A DNA stretch of 64,000 bases from contig NC_051095.1 of NCBI RefSeq assembly GCF_901709675.1, positions 4,713,956 to 4,777,955 on the forward strand, read 5' to 3'. Numbering within the stretch: position 1 is the stretch's first letter; the number at the start of each line of letters is the position of its first letter. A program made the translations under genes and the position numbers. Positions 22,480 to 34,752 of the stretch are shown in pieces. This DNA is from Syngnathus acus (lineage: Eukaryota > Chordata > Actinopteri > Syngnathiformes > Syngnathidae). The notes beneath the pieces were generated by a model. It ran no database searches. It was not told the origin of the DNA and worked only from the letters and a program-made list of their open reading frames with translations.

Positions 22480-24690
22480 ATGTCATCACAGCCAATATTG
22501 GCACGGACTCAAAGTGGTAATGAAAGATAAATCTAATATAATACAGTTTGAGATCTCTGGACGCCACCGGCTCTCTTGTAAAGCATTTCTCGGCAGGCCG
22601 AGAAGCTTTTGTGTGATGTTGGGGGAAATAAAAAGGAAGTAGAAGAGGAGGATTTGTAGAAAGGCGTGCCCGCTGACTCTCGTATTATCCCGCCGTACTT
22701 CCCTGATCATTTTCAGTCGACGTGTCTTGCTGTGCCTGTTGCCGGTCATTTTGACATGAGGCCACAGGCATGCAGACTAACAGCTGGGAAAATCTGTGCC
22801 CTGCTGTACTGCCCTTGCACTCCTCCTCACGCCACCCACTCTTTCTTCCCCTCGTCGGCCTAGCGGGGTCGATGCGCCGGCGGCTAATAAAAGCGGCGGC
22901 TCTTGACTGCGAACAGCTGGGGCCCTGTGATCCTTCTCCGCCGAGCTTTTTTCTGACACTGGGCGCCGAGAGAATTGGGATAAATTTGCGGGAGCAAAAC
23001 GACACGCGTCGAGCGGTGAAACAGATGAATCAGTGGCTCTTCACAGTGGCTTAACCAGCAAATCGATACAAAGTGTTTGAGATCTAAACACGGGAGGATT
23101 CCAACTCTGTAGGTCATTTGTTCCGATCACGTGACGTGAGCGCTGAGATCGCGAGGGACTGGTGTGCGTTTCTACAAAACATTCAAGAAATAAATTTAAG
23201 CCTTGAGAGGTTGTTGTTTTTCAAGGTTTGGCCTCGGTACTAGCAAATTCTTTTGGTCGATTCCATTGCCTTCGACTTTGTGGGAAAAGCTTGGGGAAGG
23301 CCCTTGACTGTTCCAAAGTGTGGTCCGCAAAAGTATGGGTGGAGTCTGCTGTGGACAAAGTGGACTGGCACTCACTGAACATTGACGTAAAACACCAGAT
23401 TCCCACAGACACCCGCAGATATCTTGTGGAGAGTCTTCCCCGAAGCGTGGAAACAAGCAATCCCTAAAAATAAAGTCCCGAAGAACCTTCATTACCTCCG
23501 ACACTTAATTCTTTGGTTGAGACATGCTAAAAAACAAAACTCTTTCAATTCCTTGACATGGGTAAATAAAAATTAAAACGTGTTCCCGCTTCCACAAAAC
23601 TAGTTTTATAACCCGTACAATGATTGTAAAACCAAGTTTCGTACCCAACCGTGATTTCTGGTGTACCGTTACACCGTCACAAAATTCTATTGGTCTTATG
23701 GGGACGCTTTAGAAGATCCACAAGAGCAAAGGCTGTTGGGAATGGATATCCCAGGCTTGGTGCTGATTCCAAACGCAGAGCAGGGGGGGGGGTTGCTGAG
23801 AATATGCCAGACCAAAATAGCTGCGCAAATGACCCCGTCATGCCTGACCTACACTCTCTTATCATACTGTTGGAAATCGTTTATTATTGTGCGTGTGTGT
23901 GTTGTACAAAGAACCCAGATGCTCCCAGCTGGCTATTGCCCAGTGAGGCTAAAACACCTAATTAGCCTGCACATTCACGTGCAACATCCCAACCGCTGCC
24001 AACCGCTGCCAACCCCCCCCCCCCCCCCCCGAAGCAGTCTTGTTTTTTCATAGATGCAACATATGTCCCCAAATTCATGTATTATACAGACCGCACATGC
24101 TACAAGAACAACTCCACGAGGGAGCCTGCGGGTGGGCATGGTATAAAACAAAGCAATGCGGCAAATGGAACCAAATTGTTGATTTGGATCTGAGTGGTGA
24201 CTCAGTAGTTAAAAGACAACGTGGGAGTGGATCTTCGACAAATTGCTGGAAACCGTTTACTGAGGCTTTTCTAATAAGCATAGCAGAAAAGCCAAAGAAA
24301 AAAACTGAACAAATGACATCTGAGGAAGGACGCCGTAATGCGTGGCGATACGCGGGCCAAGGCTGAAACTGAGTAAAAGATAAAGGTCACACTTGTCCGT
24401 ATAAGGGGAGGGGGGGGGAATGGCGTAGACAGATGTCAACAGCGATAAGCATCTGGCGTGACGAGCTCCAACTCAGCTATCGCTTACTACTCGGAGCCTG
24501 GGGGCCGTGCGCTGCCAAGACGGCGCTCACGCCTCTCTGTGACGATCAGTGCCTCCGGAGGTTGTGCAAAATGGCCGCCGCCTTGCCAGCACATTATAAC
24601 GCGTCACTGACTTGGCTTTTTTTTTTTTTTTTCTTCCCTCAAAGGAAGTGCCATCTGTGAGTGACAGCGGGACCTCTGCCATTTATTTCG
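22480..24690. other. Intron 1: balanced sequence then filler
   Basis: 22480-23060 contains overlapping frames on both strands with no domain; 23200-23460 likewise. A poly-C at 24013 and poly-T at 24618-24632 are the only simple repeats. No splice-bounded exon recognised. Confidence 0.4.
24013..24030 (+). repeat. Poly-C tract
   Basis: Eighteen C in a row, preceded by a tandem AACCGCTGCC. A G-quadruplex-prone tract on the minus strand, and a likely site of length error in the assembly. Confidence 0.9.
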
Positions 24691-25080
24691 AAGGCAGTAA
24701 ACAAACGGGCTTCTTTGAGGAGGGGTTGCTATTATGTTAGCCGTCACGAGCGATATGAAATGGCGTGATGTATATCATTTAGCCATCTCCATTTATCTCA
24801 AGGAATCTCTCATCTAAGCATCACTCGAGGGAGAATAATAAATCCTTATTCTCGCATTTGATAGCCGGTCGGACACAAATCCAATACCCAGGAGAGTGCT
24901 CGGTCCTGCTTTAAGCATAACTGCTCACCAGATCAAAAAAATAGAAGATCGATAGCAAGCCATTTACTATCATACTCGGTGCTCATTGATGATCTGTCAA
25001 GCCATTTGTTTCGCAGTCTGAACGACAGAGCGAAAAATCTTTTTCCAAAGAACTTTCCCTGCATCCAAAACAAATAATGG
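24690..25080. promoter_or_regulatory. Candidate conserved noncoding element
   Basis: ATGTATATCATTTAGCCATC, CTCCATTTATCTCAAGG, CTCTCATCTAAGCATCACTC, AATAATAAATCCTTATTCTC and GATGATCTGTCAAGCCATTT (MEIS-type TGTCA). Unique and balanced with no coding signal. Confidence 0.4.
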
Positions 25081-26429
25081 CTAACTTAGTAAATAGCAAA
25101 TCAATAGAGTGTGCTTTATTGAGCTCACATGCTTGACTCGATTCTGGCACCTGGCCCATTTTCCGCTCTGTTCGCTCTGCTTTGTGTCAAAATGGCAAAG
25201 ACACACAGACTTGATGTGATGTTGGATGTTTGACACCAAGGCGGTTTTTCTTTCTTTGGGACACCGAGAGGCTCAGCTCGACGGGATCATATGTTTCCAG
25301 ACAAGCCAAACACTAGACCGATTCAACCGATGTCTATTCAGAAGCTCGGATTGGAATAGAAGCATCCGGCACCCTCCGACAGTGCGTCAATGGGCCAGCG
25401 GTTTCCCCAGAAGGTTGGCAGTCCCACGTCCGCCCCGGTTCCACCCCGCTGTTTGACTCAAAGAGTCTGAGTCAAATCACCGCAAAGATAGCTTTGGAAC
25501 CAAAATCCTCTCATGACTGAATCCTGCTGAGACACAGCTTGTCTTTGGTAAACAACGTCCTACCTTTGTACTCTTGACTTAAAAAAAAAGAGGACCAGAC
25601 GTGTAGTATTTGGAGTCGTGATTTGATTCAGGGGGTAGAAATATACTCTCAATTTGTCCGCCATGGCTGCAACGGCTGTTCCGACTTGGCCTTGATATTG
25701 CAGGTCACATAAAAATGCAGGGGAGCGTAACAAGAAATGGAGTACTTGCAAGTCCCCAGTCCGGGGTATGATCTGCCTCTAGCGCCAAATCAGCTGGTCA
25801 ACATTGGTTTTGTATTTGTTCGAACAGCAGACTTTAATCCACCTGGATCAAACTGGTATCTCGAACAGTGCCCTGTGGCTCACCGTTTATTTGAGTGTGC
25901 AGACTTCCGTGAAGTTCCTGCCAGCTCCAGTCTCATATCCCGAGATTTAAGACCCTGTACCCTTAACAGGACCCGATCAAGAATCGGTTGCAGCGTTTAA
26001 GAACCGCGCTAGTAGGCCACAACCCCCGTGTGTCGCTTGCAACCTGTCGTGGAAAGGGTATTGATTCCCTATAAACTCATTAAGATCTAAGAGGAGTTCC
26101 TTCTTTGCTGTCAAAGCAAGAGGGGGGCAGTCGGAGTGCTTTGACCTTTTGAACTCACTTTTGCAGGCCACTTGAACCATTGAATGGAGTACAATTGCTG
26201 GAGAGAACATCTTGACTGAGAGATCTTTGCATATCGGGAAGAAGCTAAGTTTTGTTGTATTGTAATATAAGCAAACAGTACTTGAGTTTATCGCTCGTTC
26301 GGTAAACACTATTTTGAGTTGCATTTCTTTCGTCGTAATTTCCTCCAAGTTGGCGGACATGTCTATGATTACCTGTCAAGGCAATGACCCGTCTTAGCAC
26401 CCGCCACTTTTGAGCCTATACAGACGGAC

Positions 26430-28440
26430 AAGACTTGTGTTATCGCAGCATTAATAAGATGGCCCAACGGCAGGCGTTATCGTTCTCCAAACGTCGCGGT
26501 GGCCGGCGGGTAAAAATGGGCTGAAACGTGTCAGCGTGCGGTTAATCGAAAATAATGGCCGGCAATTTATAGATGCCGTCCTGGCTGGTACTGGATGTAC
26601 TGATGCGGGAGATGGAATTTTAATGTGTGCGTTCCATCACTTGGGGAGTAGATAATTCGGGCAGTAGCCAAACAGCACATGAATCCAAGAAGGTTATCAT
26701 ATGGCACTAATACTGAACAACATGGGACAAATTTAAAAAAACATGTTGCATTGTTTGGCAGCCATCCGATTTTCACCAGTGGCTACGGAAATAATGAAAT
26801 ACAGAGGTAGGATCTCATGAGGGATGGAAATGAAGGCCACCTTCTGTGTTGGTAAGGCCCAAGGGGTCTAGGGTATGGGAGGGGCAGAGTGAGGGGAAGG
26901 GGGGAGATGTATGTCTTTTAATCTCTATCCCCTCGAACCGATCTCCCTGGGTGTTAAACAGTTGAAATAGTTCCACATGCTCCAGATGCTTAACAGTCCC
27001 TCGGTGCTTTGTGGGGCTGATTAAAGACCGACGGCACATTCAAACACACACACACACACACACAAATATCAATGCCTCTCCTATGCCAATTCAACTGAAA
27101 GTTATGTGGACATGTCTACTTCTTGGATTCATGTGAAGGGCTACTAGATTCATATTTAATATGCAGTTAATGGTGATTTTATTTTCTAAATAATTTCCAG
27201 GAATTAATTATGACTCAGCTACTGGTTTGGTACGTAACGTGTAAGAAAACATGAACATTGTTTTCCAAAGTAAAAGCAGATGGAAACATTTTAGGTTAAA
27301 CAGCAGCTTTAAATGATGACTCAGTTTTAGTTGTTGATTAATTGTTGCACAAAATCCCAGCGCTGGGTTAAAAGTGACGGATTCACCACCAAAAAGTAGC
27401 GAGCACGTTCATCACTGCTTGTATTTTATTGTAATTTAAAAAATTCTATTTAAAATCCAATCTCGAAGCACTGAGTGAAACATTTTATCCAGTTTTTTTT
27501 TTGGAACCGCATACTGCACGAACGGACAAAGTCTGTTTGCAGGAATTGGACCCTTACTAGTCTTAATTGCATTCTATCAGCCAAAGAGGGTAAAAAAAAA
27601 TATCCTTCCATATTGCACGGCAAGCAGCATAAATCCATTTGTGCACCGATATGTTGAGGAAATATGATTGAATGATTGATTGTCTGACCTGAATTAGCAA
27701 CCGATGCTCCAAAACATCCACGGTAGCCACGAGCTAGCTTGCTGGATGGAGCAGGTAAAGTCAAGGTCGAGATCTCAGAGAACGAGCTAAGCGGGCAGAT
27801 TTGACTCATCAGCTGTGCTAAGAGCTTCTGATCTTCTGTAAGTTAAAATATAGAAATTACAGAGCGGCTCTGACTCATGTTCGTCGTCTCTGTTAAGCAT
27901 TTTAATAGACTCCATCATTAAGCTCAGACTGTATTGTTGGCGTCCTCGGCTCGGAGCGCAAACACCCAATAACCTCCTTAAGGGTTTTAAGAGGGCCAAA
28001 TCAGCTGCCATGCAATTTTCTTTTCAGGCGCTCGCTTGCCTTTCACTTCCTGACGTCAGCGGCGTTAATGAAGACGGCGTTGCTTGGCGTCGTTACCGGG
28101 TTCCGCACAGCCGCTCTAAAGATTTTATTTCGGCGCTTCCCCCAGCTTGCTTTATTTCACGACGCCTTAATGAGAGTCGTTTGGAATAATAGGCTCCCAT
28201 TGAACGGTGGCATCTGCATCCAGCTTTAAACGAGTGAACTCATTTCCAAAGATAATCGCCTCTCCCGCCGAGTTACTTTTTGGCGGAGATGCAGTCGATT
28301 TTTTTTACTCAACAAATTTAACGATGTCAGAAATTACCTTGACGGAAGCTGGAACATTTGTTTTAGATTGTGGGATAAGCTATCAGACTCATAGCTGTAA
28401 AATAATAATTACCACATTGCTGTTAAAATAATTTCAGGGG
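26430..28440. other. Intron 1 sequence: small enhancer-like blocks and filler
   Basis: 26440-26600 (AGCATTAATAAGATGGCCC, CGGTTAATCGAAAATAATGG) and 28010-28270 (GACGCCTTAATGAGAGTCG, TTCCAAAGATAATCGCC) look non-random. The part between includes the CA repeat at 27.04 kb and AT-rich filler. No exon found. Confidence 0.3.
27044..27064 (+). repeat. (CA)n microsatellite
   Basis: About ten CA units in otherwise unique sequence. Confidence 0.95.
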
Positions 28441-31054
28441 TTTCGACCAAAAATTGGATTCATTGCGCAATAACAATGCGACTAGTTTCATGGTGATCAG
28501 AGTTGACCCACAATTTTTTTTTTTTGTTCGACTGCTACCAAATTTGAACCACACATGCTATACTGATGGACAATGACAAATAGCAAAGATTTTTTTTTTT
28601 GTATTTCGCACAGCTTGTATGGTGTCAAATGGCAGCAAATCGTCATCAAACAGGAATCCAACAAGTTGAAATTTCAGCTCCTAAAACCAATTCCTGTAGG
28701 AACATGAATTTTTGCTGAGCACGTCTCTCATGAAGACCCACAAAAAAAGCCTAAATAAGCCATGTCTGAAAGCCATTTTGTTTTGAAGCCACCATTTTAG
28801 GCTTATTTTGGCCAAATAGATTTTGCTTCAAAATATAAAACTCGTAAACCAGATATTGTCATTTGAATATGATGACTTTCCCAATAACCGTAAATTAACA
28901 CAATTTTAATCATAGAAAGCCTTTTGATACTTTCAATTCAGTTTTCACATAAATACTTGATTCTTCTGATTCGAGATCAAAACTCCACCAACATTAAAAC
29001 ACTCAACCCTCCTTCATCTGTGCCTACAAGAGGCTTGCCATCAGCTCCATTAGCATCGCAAATAATCAGCCAAACTTTCATCCACACTTTGACTAATTGC
29101 TTGAAATATTCACACACAAAAAAAACTACAAACAGAAAAAAAAAAAAAAAAGAGAGAGATGCCTGGGTAATGATGCCCGCTGGGATTTCGACCATCTTTT
29201 GGCTCTGATGTGTGTGTGTGTGTTATGAATGACGACAGAGTAGCTGTGGTGTCATGCGGCCGCTACAGATGGCAGATATAAGAAGAATAAAGGACAGGAC
29301 AGGAAGAAATGCACAAACAAGGTAAACGCAAACATTAGCTTGAGCGTAATGCGGGATTTTGGAGGTTAATTCCCCGCGCCGGCATTACGGATGTTGGCAG
29401 CGAGGCAACAACATGGCCGACAGCTTAGCTCGTCACAATGGACGGTCAGGAGGGTTTTCCAAATGACTGCGGAGGCTTTTTAAGATGGGATGAGATGACG
29501 GGAGGGAAAAGTCAAACTCAACATTGAGTGTGTGTCGTACACAACTTTGGAGAATTGCTCACGCGGAAAACCAGGCCGCAATGACAAAGCTTGAGGCACG
29601 TTTACGGCATAATCCATCATACTTTGCATATAATTTAAAATAAACCGAGGCAATTGACTCATTTCGGTGTTGACATGTTTCAAACTGTAAATGCCATTGG
29701 CGTCAATTTTTTAAAAAAAGATCGTATCCCTTCCCAACTTGCACGTGACGCCTGTCCGCCCACATTCTTGATGTCAGTCGGCAAATTTATCCCCAAGTCA
29801 GTTGTTGCCTCAGGCCTCGGCACAACTTTAGCGACCTCGCGTTCCAAATCCCACGTACAGACTCTCCCTTTAGTCGGACGTGCCGGTGTCCGGTTACCAT
29901 GGCACTCGCGGAATGTGTCTTCGGGATCGGCGCTTAAGGGGAAGACTTGCAAAGACAAGACAGCGTGGTAGGAAAGTCCGTACGGAATACCATTGAACCG
30001 AGGCCAACTATACGTTTACGTTCCATGACCTCACAAGATATCATTTTTCGGCATGAGTTTTAACGAGGCGCAACCCAAGTGCGCGTCTAAAAAAAACGAG
30101 GCGCTATCTTTAACCATCAGCTATAGGAATACGAGGCTCCCAATATAGTTCAGCGCAAAAAGCTAAATAATTGAAAGAGAGTGTCCTTTGGAAACCAAAG
30201 ATGACACACTGGCACACTATAAATTCGGTGGGCGTTGGGTCGGGCACTAAATGGAAACCGCTGTTGTCCCGGCGTGATGCAACCCGATGAAACGTCTCCT
30301 AAAATATAAGCGAAGCAGGAGAAGGCAAACCGGCCCGATATCGCAGGCGTTCCCGCTTAAAAGGCATTTTAGACTCAATACAGAGGAGTGATTCGTTTCC
30401 CGATTCCAGGTCTTGGGAAGTTTCAACAGTGCCAGTCACATTAACGTCTATTAGCTGCTCATTTCTTTCCCACGCAGAAAGGGCTTCTGGAGTACCTCCC
30501 GGGAGGGGGGGGGGGGGGGCAACCACGGGCTTGCCAAATACATGCATGAAATTCCAGGGAGCAGACTTCGGCCCCCCAACCAAGCCAGAGTCGAAATAAC
30601 TAATGAGCAACAAAGCCTTCGAGACCTGTTTGGATGAATTCAGGCCCTCGGCTGCATTATACAGAAAATGAAATAAGCCGGGTTCCGGTTTCAAGGTAGA
30701 CAGGACCGCTGGACCAGAACGATATTGTTCCGAGTATGTTGTGATTTCCGATTAATTTTAGATTCTTTGGGTTGTTTTGATTCAACGTTGATTTGAATGT
30801 TTTCATAGTCATTCTACCCTGTTGACATTTTTTAGTTTGATAGCTTGAAATGTTAAATTTCCATGACAAAAATATGTGGTATGTAACCTCGCAGGTATGT
30901 CTGTATCAATTTTTCAGCACTTTGAGGAGAATTTTTTAGGTTTAACTATTATTATTGTTTTTTTTGTGGGTACTCGTCTGTTCCAATTCCTTTTGAATAG
31001 CAAATTTGCACATGTTCCTGTCCAAAATCCAAATTTCCTTTTTATCTCCCAAAA

Positions 31055-31105
31055 GTATAACACCCAAGTGTCCTGATACTTTTGCCCACATAGTGTTCTG
31101 TTGGG
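31055..31105 (+). repeat. Terminal fragment of a DNA transposon-like repeat
   Basis: GTGTCCTGATACTTTTGCCC followed by ACATAGTG resembles the terminal segment of Tc1/mariner-type repeats (ATACTTTTGTCCATATAGTG). Only this end is recognisable; the partner end was not found. Confidence 0.3.
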
Positions 31106-31542
31106 TGAGTCGCGGCTTTAGGTCAGAAAGAGAGGTGACCGCAGCCATTTTCCAGCTCCTTTCTCCTCAACCCTTCCCAGCACAGCCACCGCCACATGCC
31201 CGCTTCCAAATGGCAGTTATTATACCGGACACAAAAAGTCATTTTAGTTCCGCCTGGCTTCTTCAAAGCAGCGCTCTATAATTGCAGATTGAGTGGAGGG
31301 GGGAACATGCTTGGCTTACATCGACTCCTGACAGTGCGCCAATGCAGGAATGCAAAATTAGAGCAGCAAATGAAGAAGAATGGGGAACAATTTACAATAC
31401 GTCGTTCTGAATTCCGCCGAGTTTATTTTGCAACCGTTTCGCAAGCGTCCGCGGGCATACAATGCGCCGAAAATCGAGCGGAGGACTCAACTTGGATGTT
31501 CTGGATGTGCAGTTTTTGTAGAACTATATGGAGCTCATTTGA

Positions 31543-31577
31543 GTAGCATTAGCTTGTAGCATTAGCTTGTAGCATTG
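31543..31577 (+). repeat. 15-bp tandem repeat
   Basis: TAGCATTAGCTTG is repeated two and a half times with period 15. Short minisatellite-type array. Confidence 0.7.
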
Positions 31578-32769
31578 CATCATCAAAGCTGGAGATCTTC
31601 AATATGTGCACCTTCTGTCAGATTTCCAAAGTACTGAAGGTGCTCTGGGGTTTCATTTGCCATTCCTTAGATTATTATATAAGAGACACAAGCACAGTGA
31701 CAAAGTGGGAGGAGATTTGGTAAGATGCGGGGAAGCAAGATGATGATTTAACGTGGTCCAACAAGCTTGACAAACTGACAGACAGCTGAGGTGATTTTGT
31801 TTGGGCGCAAAGATGATTCCTCCAACCCCAGGGCGACTTGATAGGATTTATAAATAAATGTGAAAAAGCTAGCATGCTAGCGTTCCCTGATAACTAATGT
31901 GTCATTCCTTGGTTTCTCTCAAGCTAGCCAGAATTGAAGATCGTTCTGCGGCGCTCAGTGATATCGGGCCATACAAGTTTGGGTGAATGAGTTTGATGCG
32001 GACGAATTTTGCTGACCCCAAACCAACATGAGGCGATTTAAAAAAAAAAAAAAAATGGCACTTCGGAATTGTAAATGTATTCAAGAACATTGAAGAAGAA
32101 ATTATATCAAATAAGCGGACAAAATAAAAAACTGTCACAATTTCATTTTTTTTTTTTTTTTTTGGTGATTCCAGTCTTATGAACAGCATGTATACAAAGG
32201 TTTAACACATTGTCTGAAATAATAAAATTAATTATTATATAAATTATTAAAAAAACAGACCTGATGTTACAAAAGCCTACAAAAAAATATACAATTAAAA
32301 TTATGCCTAATAAAATAAAATAAAATAAAACAAAATATAATGAAGAAAAATTATGTTTAAAATAACGACGCCCATTGTCACAAAATATCTCAATTTTTCC
32401 TCAAAAGAAAGATAAAAAAAATCATTGCAGTCTTGTCAAAATCATGCATCGCCAATGTTATCGTTATACACTAAAAACGCAAGTGCATACATAAAATAAA
32501 ATCGACCGCAATTCAATACAAATTAAGCAAGCCTGATATCAGCAATTGTCTTTTTAAAGAAAAATAGACATACACGTTTCCCATTGGGCAGTTTATGAGG
32601 TCAGCCCAAGGTTGAGGGCAAGTTCTTCCCCACCAAACTCATCCAAGCGCTCCTTCTTTAAGGACTTCACTTTCTGCACTGGGCTGCACAAAAGTGCTCC
32701 TCATCCAAGTCTTGAATGATTCATGAATTTGTTTTTCCGTGACTAACGACAACAAATCACGTGCCTTAC

Positions 32770-32885
32770 CGACGTGACAAAAATGTTGGCGGTTAGCAGG
32801 ATCACGTCCCCTCCCGAAACCGCTGCATCGTCTGCGGGCTTAACATATAAACCACGTGTGGCGGCAGATTTAAAAAACAGAACAT
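32770..32885 (-). other. Weak candidate cassette exon in intron 1, near exon 1
   Basis: On the minus strand TTTATGTCTTTCAG ends at 32886, and a donor-like TCG|GTAAGG lies at 32770/32769, enclosing 116 bp. One frame is open across it and reads VLFFKSAATRGLYVKPADDA and onward. It sits about 0.9 kb downstream of the proposed first exon on the same strand. The donor is only moderate and the length is 2 mod 3, so inclusion would shift any frame entering from upstream; that matters little if it is 5'UTR. I list it because of strand and position, not because the protein looks familiar. Confidence 0.15.
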
Positions 32886-33046
32886 CTGAAAGACATAAAA
32901 CCTCGCTCCAACATTCCTGCTTCATTTTCTCCAGACACCATATGAGCTCACCAGCTCTTCAAAACACTTTTCTTTCCTTTTTTTGGGGTGGGGGGGGGGG
33001 GTTCACGTCATACAATTTTTTGGGCTTAAACACAAACGTCTAAGAA

Positions 33047-33060
33047 GTGCCCCCTAGTGG
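33047..33060 (-). promoter_or_regulatory. CTCF-like core motif, minus orientation, near exon 1
   Basis: Minus-strand CCACTAGGGGGCAC fits the CTCF core consensus CCASYAGRKGGCRS at every position. It lies about 0.7 kb inside intron 1 from the exon 1 donor. Binding is inferred from the motif alone. Confidence 0.5.
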
Positions 33061-33744
33061 CCCCGAAAGTGCACAGCTCACTTTTGGCTCGGGACCGCTG
33101 CCACTAAAGTCAATTTGAAATGATGACAAACCTAAAATAGCACGCTAAGAATAACGCATACATCTCAGGAGAATTGCAAAGTTGTCAAAAATAGTCGTTA
33201 TGAGTTGGCATTTGACCTCCAGCTACGAGTTGCGCTCGATAACAATAAATAATTGGGGACTTCAACGCACGGCTTTTTATAAGACATTTTTAAAAGCAGT
33301 TTGAAAGGATCGTTTTGGCACATATCTTCGATTTCTAAGAGCGCACTTGCAACTTGCACTCAAAGTTCACCTTTAAATGCGTGACCATGAACTTGTAAAT
33401 GATTCATTTCGGAATATCGAAAGGTCAATAAACACAAATGTGATTGCGTAGATAGCGTCAACAAGAAAAACAATCTCACAAATTTCCAAGTGGAATGAAT
33501 GACATTGTTTCCTTTTGGATACTTTTGGAGAAATAAATCAAATAAAAAAAAAAAAAGCAGCAATGAAAATTGCAAGCGGGGGACTATTAGGAAAAAAAAC
33601 GGGGTGCCCCTAAATGCATCAGCGGGCCAGTCAGTCAAAGCATGTTTTGCGGGTGACAGCTGAGCGCACCTGAAATCACTGCGGCAGCGCAGCTGTCTCG
33701 CACACACGCACGCACAGACACACACGCGCAAGCACTCTTCTTAC

Positions 33745-34060
33745 CTTATCAGCATTTTTGCAATCACTTTCAAACTCGTCTTGTACGTCTTCAGCAAACT
33801 GTTTTTTGTTGTTATTGTTTTTTTGTTATGCTTTTTAAAATCCAGCAACGACAGTCCAGTAGGAGACACAACAACAACGTGCGGGAAGCGTGGAAAGAAA
33901 ACCCAAATCCGCTATTCTTCCTCCTCCTCCTCCTTCTCTTCGTCTCGTGTTATTTAGAGTGGGAATAATCTCGGGGTTTGTGGGTTCCGTCTACGTCCCG
34001 CTCTCCATTGGCGTGAACGTGGCGAGACTGTGGCTTGCGAAAGTACTGCTTGCACGTCAC
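33745..34060 (-). other. Probable noncoding first exon (5'UTR) of the same minus-strand gene
   Basis: The minus strand shows a purine-rich GAGAGAGGGAGGGAG segment, a GC-moderate leader with GAGGAGGAGGAGGAAG, and then a donor at GATAAG|GTAAGA (last exon base 33745), one of the strongest donors in the window. The sequence before the donor has no credible acceptor (purine-rich), as expected for a first exon. The last 19 codons before the donor (FAEDVQDEFE within them) are open and in phase 0 with exon 2, but a TAA precedes them with no intervening AUG. Two short upstream ORFs are visible: ATG at 34008 reading MESGT then stop, and ATG at 33755 that crosses the junction and stops 5 codons on (MLIRL). 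The 5' boundary is a guess, because no TATA box or clear initiator fixes the start site. Confidence 0.5.
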
Positions 34061-34200
34061 GCTGCCTCCCTCTCCAGCTCTCCCTCCCTCCCTCTCTCTC
34101 TCTTGCTCTCACTGTGGAGTGATATGGAGGTGTGTGTGCATGCGTGAAAATAGACTCATGATGCCCCCCCCCCTCTCCCATAGGAATGCACTCTTCTAAA
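34052..34200 (-). promoter_or_regulatory. Putative core promoter region of the minus-strand gene
   Basis: This region lies directly upstream of the proposed first exon. It holds a CRE-like TGACGTGC on the minus strand (34059-34052), a long GA-rich stretch (about 34110-34062) and a GT/CA-rich part (34128-34142). There is no TATA box at a sensible spacing. The assignment rests on position relative to the donor at 33745 and on the leader-like sequence, so it is inference. Confidence 0.35.
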
Positions 34201-34351
34201 GCCCCATTTTGTTCCTTGGTAAAAGAATGCGACGGGATATGAGGAGCACACAGAGTAAATGGAAAAAAGAAGAAGATGAAGAGAATCCTGTTCAATGGTG
34301 CAAAGTTTGTCACTTTTCAAAGTGCATTTCATCCTAACTTCCCCCCTGCAG

Positions 34352-34365
34352 CCAATAGGGGGCGA
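34352..34365 (+). promoter_or_regulatory. CTCF-like core motif, plus orientation, upstream of promoter
   Basis: CCAATAGGGGGCGA fits the core except at position 4 (A) and the last base. It lies about 0.3 kb upstream of the proposed first exon. Confidence 0.35.
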
Positions 34366-34738
34366 CAGCTATGAAAGCTACAAAGATGGCGGGAGTGGGA
34401 GCACCTGCATCGTGTAATGAGATTGTTAATAGAGGATACAGTAAAACCTATACCACTGAGTCCAAAATAGCTGGTAATCGAATCTCCGCCGCTTAAATTC
34501 TTTTTATAATTGCCTATATTAGCACTTTAAACTTAAAAGGAGCCCAAAATGAGATCCAAAAATCATATAATCATTTTAAATTTCTTACAATGTCATCATT
34601 AAAATTAAGATCATTTGATTTTGTGGGGGGGAAAAAAAAATCCAAAGACTCCATAACTTCCTCTAACAATCAACATATTAAGTCTCTTAGTTGAAACATG
34701 ATACTTCCTTGGCACCAATTCATACTTTTATAGGATTG

Positions 34739-34752
34739 GCGCCATCTTGTGG
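34739..34752 (-). promoter_or_regulatory. CTCF-like core motif, minus orientation
   Basis: Minus-strand CCACAAGATGGCGC matches the consensus except A for Y at position 5, a common functional variant. About 0.7 kb upstream of the promoter. Confidence 0.45.

Larger units (their letters stand above)
28440..32760. other. Intron 1: mostly filler
   Basis: Contains poly-A at 29137-29151, poly-G at about 30507-30519, the transposon-end fragment at 31.06 kb, the 15-bp repeat at 31.54 kb and AT-rich low complexity at 32040-32560. 29340-29480 and 31160-31460 are more balanced. No exon seen. Confidence 0.45.

Noticed and set aside
25560-25751. Minus-strand exon ending ACAAAG|GTAGGA
   Set aside because: Donor is fair but the upstream acceptor is poor and no frame logic links it to the gene.
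29137-29151. Poly-A at 29.14 kb as the tail of a processed pseudogene
   Set aside because: No coding remnant or target duplication upstream; simple A-rich tract.
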